From positions 53,109 to 117,108 of the forward strand of contig JAWVEY010000017.1 of NCBI GenBank assembly GCA_033856515.1: 64,000 nucleotides of DNA, given 5' to 3'. Positions 8,476 through 17,835 of the stretch are shown here, piece after piece; positions within the stretch are counted from its first letter, which is position 1; each line of letters opens with the position of its first letter. A program made the translations under genes and the position numbers. This DNA comes from JALZKA01 sp033856515. Its GTDB lineage: Bacteria > Actinomycetota > Thermoleophilia > Solirubrobacterales > 70-9. The notes under the pieces are model-generated. The model saw only the letters and a list, made by a program, of their open reading frames with translations, was not told the origin of the DNA and searched no databases.

Positions 8476-10175
8476 GGCTGCCTCGATGGGACGCGGGTGT
8501 CGCGGAAGGTCCGGTCGCCGTTCTCGTCGTAGTAGAGAGTGGTCGGCCCGCGGTCGCCCGGGATGTCGGCGACTGCCACCGACGGATTGGACACCGGCTG
8601 GCCGGGGATCCTCAGCTCGCCCAAGAGGTAACCCGACTGGCCGCCCTGGCAGTCGGAGCCGTCCTGGCCGGTCGGGCCGTACGGGTTGCCGTGGACGATC
8701 GGCTGATCCTCGGGATCGAAGAGGTTGTCCTCGAGCGGATTCGGCACCGGGCCGTGCTTGCCCGTCGCCTGGATGCCGGAGTAGCCAGCCACGGGACCAT
8801 GCGTTTCGCCGGGCACCGTGAGGGTGACGGGCCCGATATTAAGTGCATTGGGCCCGGGGGGCGAGTTCGTCAGTGCCTGGCGGAAGTTGAAGCCGACCTG
8901 GTCCTCGTCAGAGAGCGCCTCGGGCAAGAACGAGAACCAGTAGTTCCAGTAGTTGCACACCGTCTGCGCAGGCACGACCCACTCGGAGAAGCGGCGCGCG
9001 GAGTCGAATGTGTCGCGCAGGCGCTGGAGCGTGACCACCGTGGACTCCTGCTTGATCAGCCTGTCGAGCTCGACCAGGACGTCGCGCAAGTCGCGGTTCA
9101 TCTGAGGCGTACGCGCCAAGACGGGCGTGCCCACGTCGATTGCGCGGTTGAGGACTGGCAGCGCCACACGGAGGTCCTGGACGCCCGGGCGCAGGCGTCG
9201 TGAAAGCTCGGCAAATTCCGCCAGGAACGGACGCTGCCTGGGTAGCGTGTCGATCGCAACGTCGAGCGTGGGCGGACCCTCCGAGATCGTGTCCTGGAGC
9301 GCGCCGGTATCGCGGGTGAACGCGTCGAACGCGATCGCAGCGTTGGTGAAGAACTGCGCCTGTTCGTCCGAGACCGGCGCAACGATCTCCGCTGTACGCG
9401 CCAGCGACGAGATGAAGCGCTCGAGTTGGGTCGAGGGGTCTGACAGGACGCGCGAGACCGGGCCGAGGTTCTCGACCAGCGGCCGCAGGCCCTCGATGGC
9501 GTCGTTCAGCGAGGCGCCGCGGCCGGCAAAGGCGCCGCCGAAGCCCAGGAGGTTCTCGCGGGCTGCGCTGCGGGTCTTGTTGTCGAAGGTGTTGTTGATC
9601 GCGTCGAACTCCGTCTGCTCCTGGAAGCATCCGTCCTTGGCCTGCTCTGGGATGTCCTCGGAGAAGGTCGCGGGCGTGGTCGGGATGTCGCATTCGGCCG
9701 CGTCGCCGTCGTTCGTGCCGTCGAAGATGTGACCCTCCTCGGCGTCCGGTCCGGTGCCGCGCACGATCTCGAGGTACTTGAGGCCGAAGGTCGAGCGGTA
9801 GCGCACGCGGAAGACCGAGTCCTCGGGCAGCGGCTCGGCAGCCTTGTCGAGCTTCAGGTTGAGCCTGGCGCCCAGCTCGGGGACGTCGCCAGCGCTGCTG
9901 TCGCCGTCGGTGGAGGCGCTCTCGCCGTTCTCGATCTCAACCGGCTCGATTGACTCGACCACGCCGACCCGGGTGCCGCCGATCCGCACCTCGTTGTTGT
10001 TGCCCAGGCGAGCGGCGTTCGGCACGTCCACCGAGACCGAGTACACGGGGACGAACGGGAGGCCGTTGTTCGCGTTGTATGCGAGGAAGACCGCGACGAT
10101 CAGGATCAGCGTCGTGACCGCGCCGACCATCGTCGGCGAGGCTGCGAGCGTGGCTCCTGCGCTACGGCCCTTCAT
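8472..10175 (-). CDS. MCE family protein (third of the operon)
   Basis: A protein of 567 residues: N-terminal membrane segment (VGAVTTLILIVAVFLAYNA), MCE domain with NNEVRIGGTRVGVVESI, an acidic Ser/Gly/Asp insertion after the first MCE strand, then a long alpha-helical domain containing VCNYWNYWFSFLPEAL, and a C-terminal segment with YYDENGDRTFRDTRVPSRQP. The helical domain would extend the substrate tunnel through the envelope. Overlaps of 4 nt on both sides tie it to the operon. Two cysteines in CDIPTTP and DGCFQEQ may be disulfide-bonded outside the cytoplasm. Confidence 0.93.
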   Translation of the reverse strand: MKGRSAGATLAASPTMVGAVTTLILIVAVFLAYNANNGLPFVPVYSVSVDVPNAARLGNNNEVRIGGTRVGVVESIEPVEIENGESASTDGDSSAGDVPELGARLNLKLDKAAEPLPEDSVFRVRYRSTFGLKYLEIVRGTGPDAEEGHIFDGTNDGDAAECDIPTTPATFSEDIPEQAKDGCFQEQTEFDAINNTFDNKTRSAARENLLGFGGAFAGRGASLNDAIEGLRPLVENLGPVSRVLSDPSTQLERFISSLARTAEIVAPVSDEQAQFFTNAAIAFDAFTRDTGALQDTISEGPPTLDVAIDTLPRQRPFLAEFAELSRRLRPGVQDLRVALPVLNRAIDVGTPVLARTPQMNRDLRDVLVELDRLIKQESTVVTLQRLRDTFDSARRFSEWVVPAQTVCNYWNYWFSFLPEALSDEDQVGFNFRQALTNSPPGPNALNIGPVTLTVPGETHGPVAGYSGIQATGKHGPVPNPLEDNLFDPEDQPIVHGNPYGPTGQDGSDCQGGQSGYLLGELRIPGQPVSNPSVAVADIPGDRGPTTLYYDENGDRTFRDTRVPSRQP

Positions 10176-11902
10176 GGCGTAAAGAGGAAGTCGAGGAGGT
10201 CATTTGCAGCCTGCCCGGCGCCGCCCGTAGCGCCGTTTCCGCCGCCGCCGTTGTTCTTCTTGCCGCCGTTACCCAGGCCGGGAAGGTCATCGAGGACGTC
10301 GCCCAGGCCGCCGCCGCTTCCGGGGTCGGTCGGGAGGTCGCCGGGAAGATTGCCCGGGAGGTCGGGCAGGTCGGGATCGCCCGAGCCGTTGCCGCCCGAG
10401 CCGCCGTTCTTGCCGCCATCCCCCGCGCCGCCGGACACCTTCTTGGAGGTCGTCGCCCGCCTGGGCCCGAGCGGGTCGCAGATAGACGTGTCGGTCGAGC
10501 CGTCGGGGCAGACCGCCGGGTCGTACGGCGGGATGCCGAGGTCTGCCTCGGACTGGCCGGGCGTGATGCCTGGCTGGTTGGGGCCGAGGCCACCAACGCA
10601 CTCCTCGGCGTTCAAGGGATCGGTGGTCCGACCGCCGCCCTGTGCGGGGAAGCTCTGGTCGGCGTTGTAGTCGCCGCAGGGGCCTGCGAACACGTCGTAG
10701 AGCGAGAAGTGGAGGAGGTGGCCGACGCTGTCGTAGTTGTTGAGCGCGCCCGCCTGGTAGTAGGCGTAGTTGAGAAGACCCTCGAGGCCGGTGTAACCGG
10801 TCGGGCCCTCGCGGCCAGTCGAGTAGCAGGAGAGGGTCTTGTCATCACAGGTCTTCCCGGCGCGGTCGTCGACCTCGACGGCGCGGCGCGGGTCGTCGAG
10901 GTCTGAGAGGAGGTCCTTCAAGAGCTCCGTTGCCCGCGGGGCCTGATCGGCTGAGTCTCGAAGCGCTTGGAAGGTCCCGTTCTGGACGCCGCGGTCGAGC
11001 GCGCGCTTGCCAGGGATCGAAGCCTTGCCCAGGGTGACTAGGGACTTCTGGGTGGCGCGGTTGAAGGCGGGCAGGCTGACCGCAAGCTCATTGAGCTGCG
11101 GAGCGGAGCCGCGCAGGTCGGCCAGGAGCGGGGTCGACTCGCGAGCGACGTTGCCGAGCTCGACCATCGTCGGCTCGAGCTCGACGAGGAAGTCGTCGAG
11201 CTTGTCGAAGTTTGCGGAGAGGTCCTCGCTTCGCTCAGCCGACGCGGCGGCGGCCTCGCCGGCGTTGTCGATGAACGCGGCCACATCCGTGCGACGGTCC
11301 GCGAGCTTGCCGATGATCTCGTCGGAGTCCACGTTCAGGTCGCGGATGACGGTGTTCTGGCGGCCGAGGAGGCGAAGCGCGGCATGGAGATCGTCCAGCG
11401 CGGGCGCGCCGAGCCGGATCGCCTCGTTCAGGTTCTCCGGGTTGCCGGCGAGCGCGGTGCCGAACTCGTTGATGAGAAGCGCGAGACGATCCTTGAAAGG
11501 CTCGCGAAGCGTGTTCTGGACCAGGTCGGTCTGGACGGTCTGCTGGACCTTCTTGCGAAGGATGCTGCCGTCCTCGGCAGGCTCCCCGGCGGGCTGGCAG
11601 TCAATGAAGTATTCGGCGATTAGCGACTGGGGCTCGGACTTGCATTGCGTGTCCACGCCAAGGACCGCGAGCGGCCCTGAGAGCTTGACCTCGACGAGCG
11701 CCGTCTTGTCCTCGCTCACCTCAAGCGCTTCGACGGTCCCCGAGTTCACGCCGGCGACCTTCACCTCGGAGCCCGTCACGACCCCGAAGGCGTTGTACAT
11801 CTCGAGCTGGTAGGTGTGGGTGTCCTCGTCGGCGGACACGGACGCAGCGAACGCGGCGCCGGCGGCGGCCAGGACAGCGAACATGATCGCGATCCTTCTC
11901 AT
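10172..11902 (-). CDS. MCE family protein with Gly/Asn/Pro-rich C-terminal tail (second of the operon)
   Basis: The 576-residue protein starts at the ATG at 11902, which overlaps the TGA of the upstream mce gene (ATGA). A longer in-frame start at 11932 would overlap that gene needlessly. The N-terminus is a cleavable-looking signal/anchor (RRIAIMFAVLAAAGAAFAASVSA), then the MCE domain with SEVKVAGVNSGTVEALEV. The last ~95 residues are low-complexity (runs of Gly, Asn, Pro-Asp-Leu), ending NDLLDFLFTP, unlike the other five subunits and probably disordered outside the membrane. The Gly-rich tail is a lineage-specific elaboration, not evidence of a different function. Confidence 0.92.
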   Translation of the reverse strand: MRRIAIMFAVLAAAGAAFAASVSADEDTHTYQLEMYNAFGVVTGSEVKVAGVNSGTVEALEVSEDKTALVEVKLSGPLAVLGVDTQCKSEPQSLIAEYFIDCQPAGEPAEDGSILRKKVQQTVQTDLVQNTLREPFKDRLALLINEFGTALAGNPENLNEAIRLGAPALDDLHAALRLLGRQNTVIRDLNVDSDEIIGKLADRRTDVAAFIDNAGEAAAASAERSEDLSANFDKLDDFLVELEPTMVELGNVARESTPLLADLRGSAPQLNELAVSLPAFNRATQKSLVTLGKASIPGKRALDRGVQNGTFQALRDSADQAPRATELLKDLLSDLDDPRRAVEVDDRAGKTCDDKTLSCYSTGREGPTGYTGLEGLLNYAYYQAGALNNYDSVGHLLHFSLYDVFAGPCGDYNADQSFPAQGGGRTTDPLNAEECVGGLGPNQPGITPGQSEADLGIPPYDPAVCPDGSTDTSICDPLGPRRATTSKKVSGGAGDGGKNGGSGGNGSGDPDLPDLPGNLPGDLPTDPGSGGGLGDVLDDLPGLGNGGKKNNGGGGNGATGGAGQAANDLLDFLFTP

Positions 11903-13338
11903 GGGCCCACCGGGAGCTGGGTCGGGTCGCATTCGAGGGCGCCACCGTCGGTGAACGGAGTGGAGCCGTCTCCGGGGTCACGCTCGGTCGAGCCTGGGCA
12001 GCGCTGGTCCGAATCGATGTCCACGGCGCCCGTGCCAGAGAGCACGTCGGCCGGGTCGATCGGCGAGAGGATGTCGGGAAGGCCGCTGCCAAGTGCCAGT
12101 GAGAAGGCGTTGAAGGTCGAATTGATGCGCCCAAGCGGGCCGGAGGCGTCGAAGAGGCCCGAGGTCGAGAATCCGTCGAACCAGCCGACGAGCTCAGGCG
12201 TGTACGCGCGCAGTGTCGAGAGCTGCTCGTTCGAGTTGCGAAGAGCGCAATTGGCCTCGCCCAGAGAGCCCTGCGTGAAGTCCTCGTCGGCGGCGGGCGG
12301 ATCGTAGTCGTTCGAGACGGGATTGCCGCAGTTGGGCGCTCCCGAGCCGACTCCCGCTTCCTCGAGCGGCACTTGCAGGCGCGTCAATTCGACCAGGTCG
12401 TTCGCCTTGCCCGGGCGGCGCACAATCGCGTCGAGGTCGCGGATCGTGGGTACGGCGTCGGCTGCGGCCGCACGAAACTCCTCGAAGAACGGGCCAAGCC
12501 GGTCCGCGACCGGGATCGAGGCGGCGACAAGCGGATCGACGTCGTCGAGCGTGAAGCGGAGGTTCACGAAGGTCGTGTTCGCCTGGCGTAGGAAGTCGGG
12601 AAGCTGGTTGATGGTGTCCGCCAGGGCCTGGCGCTGGCGTCCGATTGCCCCGAGAGCGCCTGAAGCGTTCGAGACGAGCGCGCTCAGATCGTCGCGGCGC
12701 TCGGCCAGGAGCGCGGAGAGCGACGCGGAGTTGACGATCAGGGACTCGAGATCATCGGGGCTGCGGTTGAGCTCTCCGAAGACCCGGCGCGAGGTCGAGA
12801 GGAGCGGGTTGAAGTACTTCGAGCCCTCGTTCGCCTGCTTCGTCACGCCCTCGTATGAGTCGCGGAAGCCGGTAATGACCTCCTTGAAGTCTTTCACCGT
12901 CTTGACGTCGAGGGTGTTGAAGATCTGGTCCAAATCGACCGCCGAGACCGTCTCGGACTGGGTCATCGCCCCGCCGTCCTCGATCTCGCCCTGCGTGTCT
13001 GTGCCCTCCGGCGGGAGCGTGAGCTGGATCTGGCGCCCCGCGACCGAGGAGAGCGACCCCTGGCGGATCGTTGCGGTGGTTCCGCGCGGCAAGGGCGCGT
13101 AATCGTCCGAGACGGTGAACGTGACCTCGGCCTCGCCGTCGTCGCCCAGCCCGATCTCCTTCACCGAGCCGGCGGCAAGGCCACCGACCATGACCTGGTT
13201 CCCCGGCACCAACTGGCTGGCGTTCTGGAACTCGGCCGTGATCTCGTAGTCGTCGTCACCGCCGACGAACGCCACGAGCAGCACCGCGACGGCGACGATC
13301 GCGAGGACCGCGACGACCCTGCCGGCCGACTTTTTCAA
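11899..13338 (-). CDS. MCE family protein (first gene of the mce operon)
   Basis: The 479-residue protein opens the operon. The first available start is a TTG (MKKSAGRVV); upstream in-frame codons up to a TGA contain no ATG/GTG/TTG, and no good Shine-Dalgarno is visible. A single transmembrane helix (about 8-25) precedes the MCE domain with NQVMVGGLAAGSVKEIGL, then a helical domain and a C-terminus with several cysteines (CPGSTERDPG, LECDPTQLPVGP). In classical mce operons two yrbE permease genes come directly before the first mce gene. Here the upstream region is 299 bp of non-coding DNA followed by a divergent gene, so the permease must be elsewhere. Confidence 0.92.
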   Translation of the reverse strand: MKKSAGRVVAVLAIVAVAVLLVAFVGGDDDYEITAEFQNASQLVPGNQVMVGGLAAGSVKEIGLGDDGEAEVTFTVSDDYAPLPRGTTATIRQGSLSSVAGRQIQLTLPPEGTDTQGEIEDGGAMTQSETVSAVDLDQIFNTLDVKTVKDFKEVITGFRDSYEGVTKQANEGSKYFNPLLSTSRRVFGELNRSPDDLESLIVNSASLSALLAERRDDLSALVSNASGALGAIGRQRQALADTINQLPDFLRQANTTFVNLRFTLDDVDPLVAASIPVADRLGPFFEEFRAAAADAVPTIRDLDAIVRRPGKANDLVELTRLQVPLEEAGVGSGAPNCGNPVSNDYDPPAADEDFTQGSLGEANCALRNSNEQLSTLRAYTPELVGWFDGFSTSGLFDASGPLGRINSTFNAFSLALGSGLPDILSPIDPADVLSGTGAVDIDSDQRCPGSTERDPGDGSTPFTDGGALECDPTQLPVGP

Positions 13339-13637
13339 CTTGCTGAGCGTGGTGAATTCATCATGGAACTCGGGGTGGCAACGGGGTCTCCGCGCACCTC
13401 ATCCGAAACTACCGAGGTCGCAGAGGGGTGTCAAAGGACAACCGATGCCCCGAAACCCGCATTTCCACGCCATTTAAGCCCCACCTTCTTTGAGTTGTGA
13501 TTAAGGGGTTCTGAGCCCGGCGAGCTTTTTGACCCCACGCATGGACAGAACCGGCGCATAACCGGGCCGGCGTTGTTACTTTGTCGGAACTTGTCCGGCC
13601 CGCTCGGGTCGCCGGAGGGAACCGAAAAGGAGACACC
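13339..13637. promoter_or_regulatory. Divergent intergenic region between mce operon and beta-helix gene
   Basis: 299 bp without a credible gene; the small ORFs here are on the wrong strand or lack start signals. It must hold promoters for the minus-strand mce operon and the plus-strand beta-helix gene. It is visibly less GC-rich in the middle (13455-13510, with TTTGAGTTGTGATTAAGG). I could not fix a convincing -35/-10 pair for either direction. An AAAAGGAG Shine-Dalgarno (13626-13633) precedes the TTG at 13638. Confidence 0.5.
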
Positions 13638-15740
13638 TTGCAAGCAGGCTCGTCAATCGTTGTCCGTCGCGGCCGTACGTTCATCATCGCGGCGCTGGCG
13701 CTCGGCGCAGTTGCCGGCCCCACGGTCGCATCGGCTCACCTCGAGCGCCCCTCCTACTGGCCCGACCCGGCCGTCGACCAGGCGGGCGGGGAGCCCACCG
13801 GCGGCAAGGTGCCGAAAGCTCGCTCGCTTGGTTCCGCCATCACCGGCAAGGGGCCCGGCCAGGTCCGTGTCGTCTGCAAGGACTCCTCCCTGAACCTCGC
13901 CGAGGGGTCCATCGCGGCTGCCCACGACCGTGGGTTCCGGCTCCGGCCCAGCCAGCCCAAGAAGAAGCTCTCCGATCAGAAGGCGCAGAGCCTGCTCGAT
14001 ATCAACCGGGAACTGGCTCAGATGTGCTCGTTCCACTCGATCCAGACGGCCGTCGACGAATCGGGGAACAACGATCGCGTCGTGATCATGCCCGGCCGCT
14101 ACACCGAGCCGAAATCCCGCAAACAGCCGACTAACGATCCTCGCTGCGCCGACATGACCCAGGACAACGGCAGCGGCGGCATGGCTCCGAGTTACGCCTA
14201 TCAGGTGAAGTGCTCCAACGACCAGAACCTGATCTACGTGCAAGGTCGCAAGGTTCCGAAGAACGACCCGCCCCCAGAGCCTCCGCTCGCCGAGCGCGAG
14301 GGCATCCCTGACCTGGGACCGTGCGTGCGCTGCAACTTCCAGATCGAGGGATCCGGCGCGAAGCCGACCGACGTGATCATGGACGCCGGCACGAACTACA
14401 AGCGCAAGACGCCGAACTCCAAGCCGGGAGTCGCGAACGACTGCGACTTCCAGCCCGAGTGCGCGTATGCGAAGGACGTCGTTCTTCGCGTGGATCGCGC
14501 GGACGGGTTCGTCGGCCGGAACTTCCTGACCAAGAGCTCAACCGAGCACGGGTTGTACATCGAGGAGACCGACGGGTACTTCGTCGACAAGACCAAGTTC
14601 TTCTGGTCGGCCGAATACGGGAACCTTACGTTCACCTCGGATCACGGCCTCTACAAGAACTGCGACGCGTACGCCGCGGGCGATGCCGCGATCTATCCCG
14701 GGGCAGCCCCGGAAACCGGTGAGGGCGTGGAAGACACGGACTTCTACCCGGACGCGCCTCGCATCAACACCGTTGTGAAGAAGTGCGACATGCGATCGAG
14801 TGCGCTGGCTTATTCGGGCTCGCAGGGCAACGCTGTGCGGATTACCCACAACGAGATCTACGGGAACACGAGCGGCGTGGTCAGCGACTCGGCCTCCGCC
14901 TCCGGGCATCCCGGATATCCGCCCGACAGCATCGTGATCGACCACAACAACATCTACTCGAACAACCTCGATTCCTACGGTGAGGACTCGCCGTTCGTAA
15001 ACACGGTCGGCCTCCCCATCGGCGTCGGGATCGTGTGGCCGGGCGTGAACAAGAGCACCGTCCACCACAACCACATCTTCGACAACTGGCTTCGCGGCAC
15101 GATGCTTTTCGGGATTCCCGAGGGCCTCACGCGAGGGACGCCCGAAGACCCGAGCCCGCAGGGCTCCTGTCCGGGCAATCCAGTCGTCATGACCTCGTGC
15201 GAGAACGAGTACCACCACAACGTGATGGGCCAGGCGCCTCCGGGCTTCAAGCCTTCGCCCGCAGTGGACAAGTTCGGAAACCCCTCGAGCCTCGACGGCG
15301 ACCAGATCAACGGCGTCGACTTCTGGTGGGATGAGTTCCCGGGCAACGAGGGCAACTGCTGGCATGACAACGAAGGGTCCGACCCCGAGGACCCGCGTGG
15401 CAGTCTCACCGCCGACCCGCCGATCGGTCCGGCCGAGGGTGTGAATACCCCGCTCTTCCTGCCCGAGGCCTGCGCGGCGAGCGATCCGACATACCCCCTC
15501 GGGATCAGGGTTGCGCCGAACGCCGCCAAGGAGGCCGAGCTGATCGCCTGTGCCGGGCTCGACGACCCGGAAGCCGGCCCATGCCCATGGTTCGAAACGC
15601 CGCCCGAGCCTGGAACGCCTCGCGCGGCTGCCGCGGAGCGCGAGAGCAAGCGGGCCGCCCGTGAGCTCGAGGTCTCGGACGCCGCCGTGGAGCTCGACAA
15701 GAAGTTCCGCGAGCTGAGCACCATCGCGCGGCGGCGATAG
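13638..15740 (+). CDS. Secreted right-handed parallel beta-helix protein
   Basis: The 700-residue product is taken from the TTG at 13638, which has an AAAAGGAG Shine-Dalgarno 4 nt upstream; the longer in-frame start at 13581 would place 19 extra residues before the signal peptide. The signal sequence is RRGRTFIIAALALGAVAGPTVASA. From about residue 280 to 520 there are Asn/Gly-rich coil repeats typical of PbH1/NosD folds (NAVRITHNEIYGNTSGVV, DSIVIDHNNIYSNN, STVHHNHIFDNW). The C-terminal ~60 residues form a charged helix. Such proteins are often polysaccharide-binding or -cleaving, but no catalytic residues can be assigned. A lipoprotein gene follows 11 nt downstream. Confidence 0.85.
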   Translation: MQAGSSIVVRRGRTFIIAALALGAVAGPTVASAHLERPSYWPDPAVDQAGGEPTGGKVPKARSLGSAITGKGPGQVRVVCKDSSLNLAEGSIAAAHDRGFRLRPSQPKKKLSDQKAQSLLDINRELAQMCSFHSIQTAVDESGNNDRVVIMPGRYTEPKSRKQPTNDPRCADMTQDNGSGGMAPSYAYQVKCSNDQNLIYVQGRKVPKNDPPPEPPLAEREGIPDLGPCVRCNFQIEGSGAKPTDVIMDAGTNYKRKTPNSKPGVANDCDFQPECAYAKDVVLRVDRADGFVGRNFLTKSSTEHGLYIEETDGYFVDKTKFFWSAEYGNLTFTSDHGLYKNCDAYAAGDAAIYPGAAPETGEGVEDTDFYPDAPRINTVVKKCDMRSSALAYSGSQGNAVRITHNEIYGNTSGVVSDSASASGHPGYPPDSIVIDHNNIYSNNLDSYGEDSPFVNTVGLPIGVGIVWPGVNKSTVHHNHIFDNWLRGTMLFGIPEGLTRGTPEDPSPQGSCPGNPVVMTSCENEYHHNVMGQAPPGFKPSPAVDKFGNPSSLDGDQINGVDFWWDEFPGNEGNCWHDNEGSDPEDPRGSLTADPPIGPAEGVNTPLFLPEACAASDPTYPLGIRVAPNAAKEAELIACAGLDDPEAGPCPWFETPPEPGTPRAAAAERESKRAARELEVSDAAVELDKKFRELSTIARRR

Positions 15741-15751
15741 AGGTCCTGCGC

Positions 15752-16123
15752 TTGCGCCACAAACCGGCTCTCGTCGCTGCCGCCGTGGCCGCGGCGCTCT
15801 GTCTGGCGCTCGGCTCGTGCGGCGAAGACGAGGCCGACGGCGCGGACGCGGCGAATCCCGTGGGGCCTTACCGCGCGGGCTCGGTTGCGTCTCTTGCCGA
15901 CTGCGCTGACTGGAACGGAGGAGGCGAGCCCGAAAAGCTCGCCACGATCGACGACATCCAGGCCCAGGTCAATCAGGCGGGTGCCGACGGGCCCACACCC
16001 GATCTCCCCGATGATGAGGCGGTCGATGTCCTCGACGGCATTTGCGCGAACGACTACGCCGTGGGCTTTCGGCTCTACAAGATCTATGTGAGGGCAGCCG
16101 GCTTCGCCCCCCTTGCGCCATAG
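15752..16123 (+). CDS. Small putative lipoprotein, 123 aa
   Basis: The TTG start has AGAGGT about 9 nt upstream. The N-terminus is a Lys/Arg-His n-region, an Ala/Leu core and a lipobox-like ALGSC at about residues 20-24, followed by an acidic linker (GEDEADGADA). The mature part holds two further cysteines (LADCADW, DGICANDYAV), likely one disulfide. No known domain is recognised. Its closeness to the beta-helix gene (11 nt) suggests one transcript and possibly a shared envelope role. Confidence 0.68.
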   Translation: MRHKPALVAAAVAAALCLALGSCGEDEADGADAANPVGPYRAGSVASLADCADWNGGGEPEKLATIDDIQAQVNQAGADGPTPDLPDDEAVDVLDGICANDYAVGFRLYKIYVRAAGFAPLAP

Positions 16124-16152
16124 CCCGAAGCAGGCACCGGTCCGCCACACGT

Positions 16153-16158
16153 AATAAT
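16153..16158 (+). promoter_or_regulatory. -10 box (AATAAT) of a leaderless promoter
   Basis: AATAAT matches the -10 consensus at 5 of 6 positions and ends 6 nt before the GTG of the GMC oxidoreductase, so transcription would start at or within a base of the start codon. No clear -35 is seen. Confidence 0.5.
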
Positions 16159-16164
16159 CGGAAC

Positions 16165-17835
16165 GTGAGCGAGGTTCCCGCGTACGACTGGGTCGTCATC
16201 GGCTCAGGCTTCGGCGGCTCCGTCTCGGCCCTGCGGCTGGCCGAGAAGGGCTATTCGGTCGGGATCATCGAGGCCGGCCGCCGCTATGAGGACGAGGATT
16301 TCGCCAAGTCCACCTGGCGCATGCGGCGCTACTACTGGCTCCCCCGGATCGGGATGCGCGGGATCTTCCGGGTCTCCATCTTTCGCGATCTCCTGGTGGT
16401 CTCAGGCTCGGGCGTCGGGGGCGGCAGCCTGGGATACGCCAACACGCTCTATCGGGCCCGGCCGGCGTTCTTCGAGCACCCGCAGTGGGACGGGTTGGCT
16501 GAGGACTGGGACGCCGAGCTTCGCCCCCACTACGACACCGCTGAGCGCATGCTGGGCGTCACCACGTACGAGGGCAGGGGGCCCGCCGACGACCTGCTCT
16601 ACCGCTACGCCGAGGAGTCGGGTGTCGAGAGCACATGGACCAACACCAGGGTCGGAGTCTTCTTCGGGCCGCCCGGCGAGAAAGTGCCCGACCCCTATTT
16701 TGGCGGCGAAGGCCCCCCGCGGACCGGGTGCGTCCGTTGCGGCCAGTGCATGATCGGCTGCCGATACAACGCTAAGAACACGCTTCGAAAGAACTACCTC
16801 TGGTTTGCGGAGAAGCTGGGGGTGAAGATCCATGCGGATCGGCAGGTAGTCGCGATCCACCCGCTGGGCTCGGAGGACGGCTCGGAGGGCTACGAGATCT
16901 CGACCGAGAAGTCAGGCTCGATCCTTCGCAAACAGCGACAGACGTTTCGCGCGCGAAACGTCGTCCTGGCCGCAGGCGCGCTGGGCACGAACAATCTCCT
17001 TCACAACGCGAAGCACTTCGGGACGCTCCCTCGGCTTTCGGATCGCGTCGGGCACCTGGTTCGGACGAATTCCGAGTCAATCATGGCCGTGACCGCGCGC
17101 GACACCGGCCGGGACTTCGCTCGGTCCATCGCGATCACATCCTCCATCTACCCCGACCCGGACACGCACGTGGAGGTCGTCACCTACGGCAAGGGCGGCG
17201 ATTCGGTCTCGAGGCTCTTCACGCTGATGACCGGTGACGGAACGCGGCTGACCCGGCCGGTCCTGTGGCTGGGGCAGATCTTCCGTCATCCCCTCACCTT
17301 CCTGAGGATCCTGTGGCCCTGGGGCTGGTCGGAGCGCACGGTGATCCTGCTCGTCATGCAAACGCTTGACAACGCGATGCGCTTCGTGCCGAAGCGTCGG
17401 CTCTTCGGCCGGGGCGTGCGCATTCAGACCGAGCAGGACCCCGAACGGCCGAACCCGACCTTCATCCCCGAGGCGAACCGGGTCGCCGAGTGGTTTGCGA
17501 AAGAGATGGGCGGCATCGCGCAGAGCGGGCTCACCGAGTCCCTCGCGAACAAGCCCACGACCGCCCACGTGCTTGGCGGCGCCGTGATTGGCTCAGGGCC
17601 CGATACGGGCGTGATCGACCCCGATCACCGTGTCTTCGGCTACGAGAACCTGTACGTCTGTGACGGGTCAGCGGTGCCCGCTAACCCCGGCGTCAACCCG
17701 TCGCTGACCATCACGGCGATGGCCGAGCGCGCTATGCAGCACATCCCGGCGAAGCACGAAACGCGTGCAGGGACGAACAAGGACGCACTAATGGGACCCG
17801 GTCGTCACATGAGATCGCCGCTAGACGGGCCCTAG
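16165..17835 (+). CDS. GMC family oxidoreductase, cholesterol-oxidase (ChoD)-like
   Basis: The 556-residue flavoenzyme is called from the GTG at 16165 (upstream in-frame sequence lies in the lipoprotein gene; an AATAAT box sits 6 nt before the GTG). The FAD-binding Rossmann motif is GSGFGGSVSALRLAEKG (residues 13-29) and the second GMC motif is GSGVGGGSLGYANTLY (81-96). The C-terminal signature PANPGVNPSLTITAMAERAM contributes the flavin/active-site His/Asn region. Cys189, Cys192, Cys195 and Cys199 form a CxxCxxCxxxC array as in actinobacterial ChoD-type proteins. The family oxidises alcohol groups, e.g. 3-beta-hydroxysterols. A sterol substrate is suggested, not proven, by the nearby mce operon. 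The gene converges on sod with a 4-nt overlap. Confidence 0.88.
   Translation: MSEVPAYDWVVIGSGFGGSVSALRLAEKGYSVGIIEAGRRYEDEDFAKSTWRMRRYYWLPRIGMRGIFRVSIFRDLLVVSGSGVGGGSLGYANTLYRARPAFFEHPQWDGLAEDWDAELRPHYDTAERMLGVTTYEGRGPADDLLYRYAEESGVESTWTNTRVGVFFGPPGEKVPDPYFGGEGPPRTGCVRCGQCMIGCRYNAKNTLRKNYLWFAEKLGVKIHADRQVVAIHPLGSEDGSEGYEISTEKSGSILRKQRQTFRARNVVLAAGALGTNNLLHNAKHFGTLPRLSDRVGHLVRTNSESIMAVTARDTGRDFARSIAITSSIYPDPDTHVEVVTYGKGGDSVSRLFTLMTGDGTRLTRPVLWLGQIFRHPLTFLRILWPWGWSERTVILLVMQTLDNAMRFVPKRRLFGRGVRIQTEQDPERPNPTFIPEANRVAEWFAKEMGGIAQSGLTESLANKPTTAHVLGGAVIGSGPDTGVIDPDHRVFGYENLYVCDGSAVPANPGVNPSLTITAMAERAMQHIPAKHETRAGTNKDALMGPGRHMRSPLDGP

Noticed and set aside
13431..13643. 70-codon minus-strand frame in the mce/beta-helix intergenic region
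   Set aside because: No ribosome-binding site, no homology, and it overlaps the start and Shine-Dalgarno of the beta-helix gene.
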